A DNA stretch of 15,323 nucleotides from Chloroflexota bacterium (GTDB lineage Bacteria; Chloroflexota; Dehalococcoidia; GIF9; UBA5629): NCBI GenBank assembly GCA_026389695.1, contig JAPLHI010000136.1, positions 1 to 15,323 on the forward strand, written 5' to 3'. The position numbers were made by a program, and so were the translations under genes. This document shows, in pieces, positions 12,838 through 15,323 of this stretch. Position 1 is the first letter of the stretch, and every line of letters begins with the position of its first letter. Below the pieces are notes generated by a model. That model ran no database searches, was not told the DNA's origin, and saw only the letters and a list, made by a program, of their open reading frames with translations.

Positions 12838-14412
12838 ATGAATGAGCGAGACAACCTGGAAAAGAGGCTGGCAGCCCTGCGGCTGGATCCCTCGGCTATA
12901 GAGGAGATCAGGCTGCATGGCGAATACGGCGGAATAATCAAGAATGCCAAGGGGCAGCAGGCTTCCCTGCTGATATACGCGGCGATTGCTTCCAATGATA
13001 GCTTTATCAGTACGGCCGGCGCCAGGGAGGGACTGGCCTTATACGGCAGCAAGCTCAGAAAGGAGGCCAGGGACAACCCGGGCAGCCGTCCCCACATCGA
13101 CAGATTGGAGAAGCTCGCCCGCGGGCGTAGTTCGGTGAGGTGCGATGTCATCCGCCGCGAATCATCCAAGCCGGTCCCGGAACGCATCCTGCGGGCACTA
13201 CCCGAGGCGCTAAAGAGATATCCCACCCCTTTCTATATTTACGATGAACAGGGCATCAGGGAAACCGCCAACGCATACAAAAAGGCGTTTTCATGGGTTA
13301 AGCCGGCTTATAAGAACTACTTTGCGGTAAAAGCCTGTCCTAACCCACATATCGTACGCATTTTACAGGAGGAAGGCTTCGGGACCGACTGCAGCTCACT
13401 GGCCGAGCTAATTATAGCCGAAAAGCTCGGTTTCAAGGGCGAGGATATCATGTTCACCTCCAACGACACACCTGCCGGGGAATATATAAAAGCCCGCCAG
13501 CTGGGCGCCGTCATCAACCTGGATGACATCACGCACATCGGCTACCTGGATAAGCACGCGGGGATGCCGGAGCTCATCTGCTTCAGGCACAATCCGGGTC
13601 CGCTGAGGGAGGGCAACGCCATCATCGGCGATCCCAAGGAGGCCAAGTACGGCGTTACCACCGGCCAGATTACCGGATCCTACATTAAAGCCAGGGAACT
13701 GGGCGCCATGAGGTTCGGCCTGCATACCATGGTCGTGTCCAATATGCTTGATGAGCATTATTTAATAGAGACTGCCGTTATGCTTTTCAAGCTGGCTGCC
13801 ATGATCAATCATGATACCGGATTCAAGTTCGACTTCATCAACCTGGGCGGCGGATTCGGGACACCCTATAAGCCGGAGCAGACTGCCATAGACCTGCAGA
13901 AAGTATCCGCCGGTGTTCAGGGAGCTTACAGACAATATATTGAGGATACAGGGTTGGCCCCGGTGCGTATAGTTACTGAGTGCGGCAGGGCTATCACCGG
14001 CCCGCACGGGTTCCTGGTGTCGCGGGTACTTCATGTATCAAAGAAGTACAAGGACTTTGTGGGGCTGGACGCCAGCATGGCCAATCTTATGCGTCCCGCA
14101 CTATATGGCGCTTACCACCACATCACAGTGCCGGGCAAGGAAGACAGTCCCAGGGATCATGTCTATGATGTTACAGGATCGCTCTGCGAGAATAACGACA
14201 GGTTCGCCATAAACCGTCCCCTGCCGGGGATAGATCCTGGCGACGTGTTCATCCTGCACAACGCCGGCGCGCACAGCTACGCCATGGGATTTCAATACAA
14301 CGGAAAGCTGCGCTCGGCTGAGCTGCTGGTTGAGCCGGACGGGGAAATCAGGCAGATCAGGCGTGCGGAGACTGTTGAGGACTACCTGGGCACTATCGAA
14401 CACTGGCCTTAA
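12838..14412 (+). CDS. lysA: Diaminopimelate decarboxylase with an N-terminal DUF2322-like domain
   Basis: A 524-residue protein. From about residue 120 on it is a PLP-dependent fold-type III decarboxylase, expected to turn meso-diaminopimelate into lysine and CO2. Visible are YFAVKACPNP with PLP-lysine Lys165, GTDCSSLAELIIA, the phosphate-binding GGGFG (337-341), TECGRAI, the CENND motif (450-454) in place of the common CES-D form, and GAHSYAMGFQYNGKLRSAELL. The GAH...QYNG version is that of a subgroup of LysA proteins. The first ~95 residues are extra. LEKRLAALRLDP...AGAREGLALYGSKLRKEA...NPGSRPHIDRL resembles, from memory, the small stand-alone DUF2322 proteins of unknown function. The start at 12838 has AAGG at 8-base spacing; the GTG at 12814 is less likely. 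No other lysine genes are nearby. Related substrates (ornithine, arginine, carboxyspermidine) are less likely. Confidence 0.85.
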   Translation: MNERDNLEKRLAALRLDPSAIEEIRLHGEYGGIIKNAKGQQASLLIYAAIASNDSFISTAGAREGLALYGSKLRKEARDNPGSRPHIDRLEKLARGRSSVRCDVIRRESSKPVPERILRALPEALKRYPTPFYIYDEQGIRETANAYKKAFSWVKPAYKNYFAVKACPNPHIVRILQEEGFGTDCSSLAELIIAEKLGFKGEDIMFTSNDTPAGEYIKARQLGAVINLDDITHIGYLDKHAGMPELICFRHNPGPLREGNAIIGDPKEAKYGVTTGQITGSYIKARELGAMRFGLHTMVVSNMLDEHYLIETAVMLFKLAAMINHDTGFKFDFINLGGGFGTPYKPEQTAIDLQKVSAGVQGAYRQYIEDTGLAPVRIVTECGRAITGPHGFLVSRVLHVSKKYKDFVGLDASMANLMRPALYGAYHHITVPGKEDSPRDHVYDVTGSLCENNDRFAINRPLPGIDPGDVFILHNAGAHSYAMGFQYNGKLRSAELLVEPDGEIRQIRRAETVEDYLGTIEHWP

Positions 14413-14599
14413 CAGCAAACGGTTTGCCAAAAGAAAAAGAATATCGCGTTTTAGTCTATTTGACTGTTCCAAGGCTCTGACTTTTTTGATGTTACTTTTT
14501 TACAAGCAGCCCGGATGACTATCCTATCACAACAGCCGCGAGCAAGCGCAAAGGTCATTATGCTAATAAAATTAGTGGATTTATCTGTCCCCTCATCCC

Positions 14600-14629
14600 T
14601 TGACAAAAAATGTTTGTTAATGCTAAATT
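14600..14629 (+). promoter_or_regulatory. Strong promoter upstream of the SCP2-domain gene
   Basis: A perfect TTGACA (14600-14605) precedes TAAATT (14624-14629) by 18 bases. The -10 box has a TGn extension (TGC at 14621-14623). If it drives the SCP2 gene, the leader is about 230 bases long. Confidence 0.55.
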
Positions 14630-14729
14630 ATGTCCTATTCATTGTCGAATGAGCAGTCAGTCGAAATAACTTCAATCCTTATGTCTATAATGTTGCTTTA
14701 TCGGGGAGAGAAAACTGATAGTAATCGAA

Positions 14730-14746
14730 GTAAATAGTTGATTTAC
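14730..14746. repeat. Inverted repeat GTAAAT-agttg-ATTTAC
   Basis: Perfect six-base arms (14730-14735 and 14741-14746) surround a five-base centre, between the strong promoter and the SCP2 gene. A further GTAAAT occurs near 14826, and an imperfect direct copy of the left side (GAAGTTAAATAG) lies about 26 bases downstream. It is a possible regulator site, but short. Confidence 0.3.
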
Positions 14747-14838
14747 CACTGAGTGAAGTTAAATAGCATTAGTTTAGCGATTTATCCTCTTAATATCCTG
14801 GAATAAAATTGGTAATAGCGAACCTGGTAAATACATTA

Positions 14839-14844
14839 TATAAT
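14839..14844 (+). promoter_or_regulatory. Second possible -10 box close to the SCP2 gene
   Basis: A perfect TATAAT lies 22 bases before the ATG at 14867, with no good -35 box at 17 bases. It would place transcription near 14851, directly on the AAGGAGG ribosome-binding site. Confidence 0.25.
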
Positions 14845-14866
14845 TGACGCAAGGAGGCATTGGACA

Positions 14867-15273
14867 ATGGCAAAATACTTTTCTCAAGAATGGTGTGATC
14901 TATACAAAGAGGCTCTCAACGACAGCAAGTCATACGAGGAGTCGGCAAAGACCTGGGAGGGCGATTTTATTTCATCTGTGAGAAGGGAGGCCCCATAAAA
15001 GAGAACCTGTATATGTATGTTGATCTTTATCACGGCAAATGCCGGGCTGCTGAGATAGTTACCAACCTCAGTATATATAAGCCCGAATTTATCATAACGA
15101 CGACATACGCTATCTGGAAGAGGATAATCACCAAACAACTTGACTCTACACAGGCATTGATCACCAAACAGTCAAAGCTCACCGGCAACATGGCCAAAAT
15201 CATGCGCTATACCAAGGCGGCCAACGAAATTACTAACATCACCCGGCTGCTTCCGACCGAGTGGCCGGAATAA
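14867..15273 (+). pseudogene. SCP2 sterol-binding domain protein, interrupted by a frameshift
   Basis: A strong ribosome-binding site (AAGGAGG, 14851-14857) leads to the ATG at 14867. The frame gives MAKYFSQEWCDLYKEALNDS and then AKTWEGDFISSVRREAP before TAA at 14996-14998, only 43 codons. From 14995 the next frame continues as IKENLYMYVDLYHGKCRAA, then YAIWKRIITKQLDSTQALI, GNMAKIMRYTKAAN and a stop at 15271-15273. Both parts belong to one small SCP2-domain protein, a lipid- or acyl-CoA-binding fold often found near acyl-CoA dehydrogenase genes. Joined by one frame change they give about 135 residues, the usual size. The break lies at CCCC (14991-14994): one more C restores the frame exactly (EAP-IKENLY). 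It is either an indel in the genome or a homopolymer error. No classic slippery heptamer is present. Confidence 0.8.
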
Positions 15274-15308
15274 GCCGGATCTATATAAAAAAATAGAGGG
15301 AGGTTAGC

Positions 15309-15323
15309 ATGTGGACTTTTTCC
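15309..15323 (+). CDS. First five codons of a further gene, possibly an acyl-CoA dehydrogenase
   Basis: GGGAGG at 15298-15303 lies five bases before an ATG at 15309, and the window ends after MWTFS. Many acyl-CoA dehydrogenases of this kind of bacterium begin MW-D/x-F, and SCP2-domain genes often precede them. The identity is a guess from context and five residues. Confidence 0.35.

Larger units (their letters stand above)
14413..14866. other. 454-base gene-free region with several promoter-like elements
   Basis: No credible coding sequence or RNA gene is seen. The first 185 bases are AT-rich with two T6 tracts but no stem of terminator strength. A strong promoter lies at 14600-14629. Isolated perfect TATAAT boxes lie at 14686-14691 and 14839-14844. 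Short GTAAAT inverted repeats lie at 14730-14746, and a further GTAAAT lies near 14826. The ribosome-binding site of the SCP2 gene ends the region. Confidence 0.6.

Noticed and set aside
14413..14426. GCAAAC/GTTTGC inverted repeat just after the decarboxylase stop as a terminator
   Set aside because: Short AT-rich stem with a tiny loop and no T tract downstream on the plus strand.
11565..14541. 12-base repeat ACAGCCGCGAGC near 11565 and 14530
   Set aside because: Several 12-base matches are expected by chance in a window this size, and the flanks differ.
14867..14998. 43-codon open frame as an independent small protein
   Set aside because: Its sequence is the N-terminal part of the SCP2 domain that continues in the next frame.

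Overview
The window reads as ordinary bacterial chromosome of roughly even base composition. The best guess for the source is a Dehalococcoidia-like member of the Chloroflexota, probably from an uncultured or metagenomic genome. This is inferred from the gene mix: CoA-ligase, SCP2 and probable acyl-CoA dehydrogenase genes, a lipoprotein with a CARDB/Ig-like domain typical of that group, DUF763, MOFRL glycerate kinase and gamma carbonic anhydrase. No marker gene proves it. TGA is the normal stop codon of several intact genes here. TTG and GTG starts are common, and Shine-Dalgarno-led genes sit beside genes with little or no leader.

Layout. Bases 1-2952 hold two carboxylate-activating genes: the tail of an NDP-forming acyl-CoA synthetase alpha subunit and an AMP-forming acyl-CoA ligase. 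Bases 2971-4835 hold a C69/secernin-type peptidase interrupted by an in-frame TGA, then an overlapping GNAT acetyltransferase that contains a terminator-shaped hairpin. A MOFRL glycerate 2-kinase (minus strand) and a YfcE-type phosphodiesterase (plus strand) diverge from two good sigma-70-like promoters near 6224-6314. An AI-2E family permease (minus) and a DUF763 protein (plus) diverge near 8100. A flavodoxin-fold quinone reductase (minus, apparently leaderless) and a gamma carbonic anhydrase (plus) diverge near 9860. A CARDB lipoprotein runs into a TetR regulator (minus). The regulator diverges from a short DUF2207 C-terminal fragment, which is followed by a diaminopimelate decarboxylase carrying an extra N-terminal domain. 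After a 454-base gene-free stretch comes a frameshifted SCP2-domain gene and the first five codons of another gene, possibly an acyl-CoA dehydrogenase.

How the genes work together. Both ends of the window suggest fatty-acid or carboxylate activation and oxidation. The middle is a set of single-gene housekeeping or accessory units arranged as divergent and convergent pairs, with almost no 3' spacers (two convergent pairs overlap). No mobile element, CRISPR array, rRNA or tRNA was seen, and no new multi-gene system is evident. The points most worth a second look are the two interrupted genes (TGA at 3341 and the frameshift at about 14991-14995), the decarboxylase fusion, the orphan DUF2207 tail, the leaderless promoter and start at 9822-9858, the hairpin inside the GNAT gene, and the palindrome between the TetR gene and its divergent neighbour.
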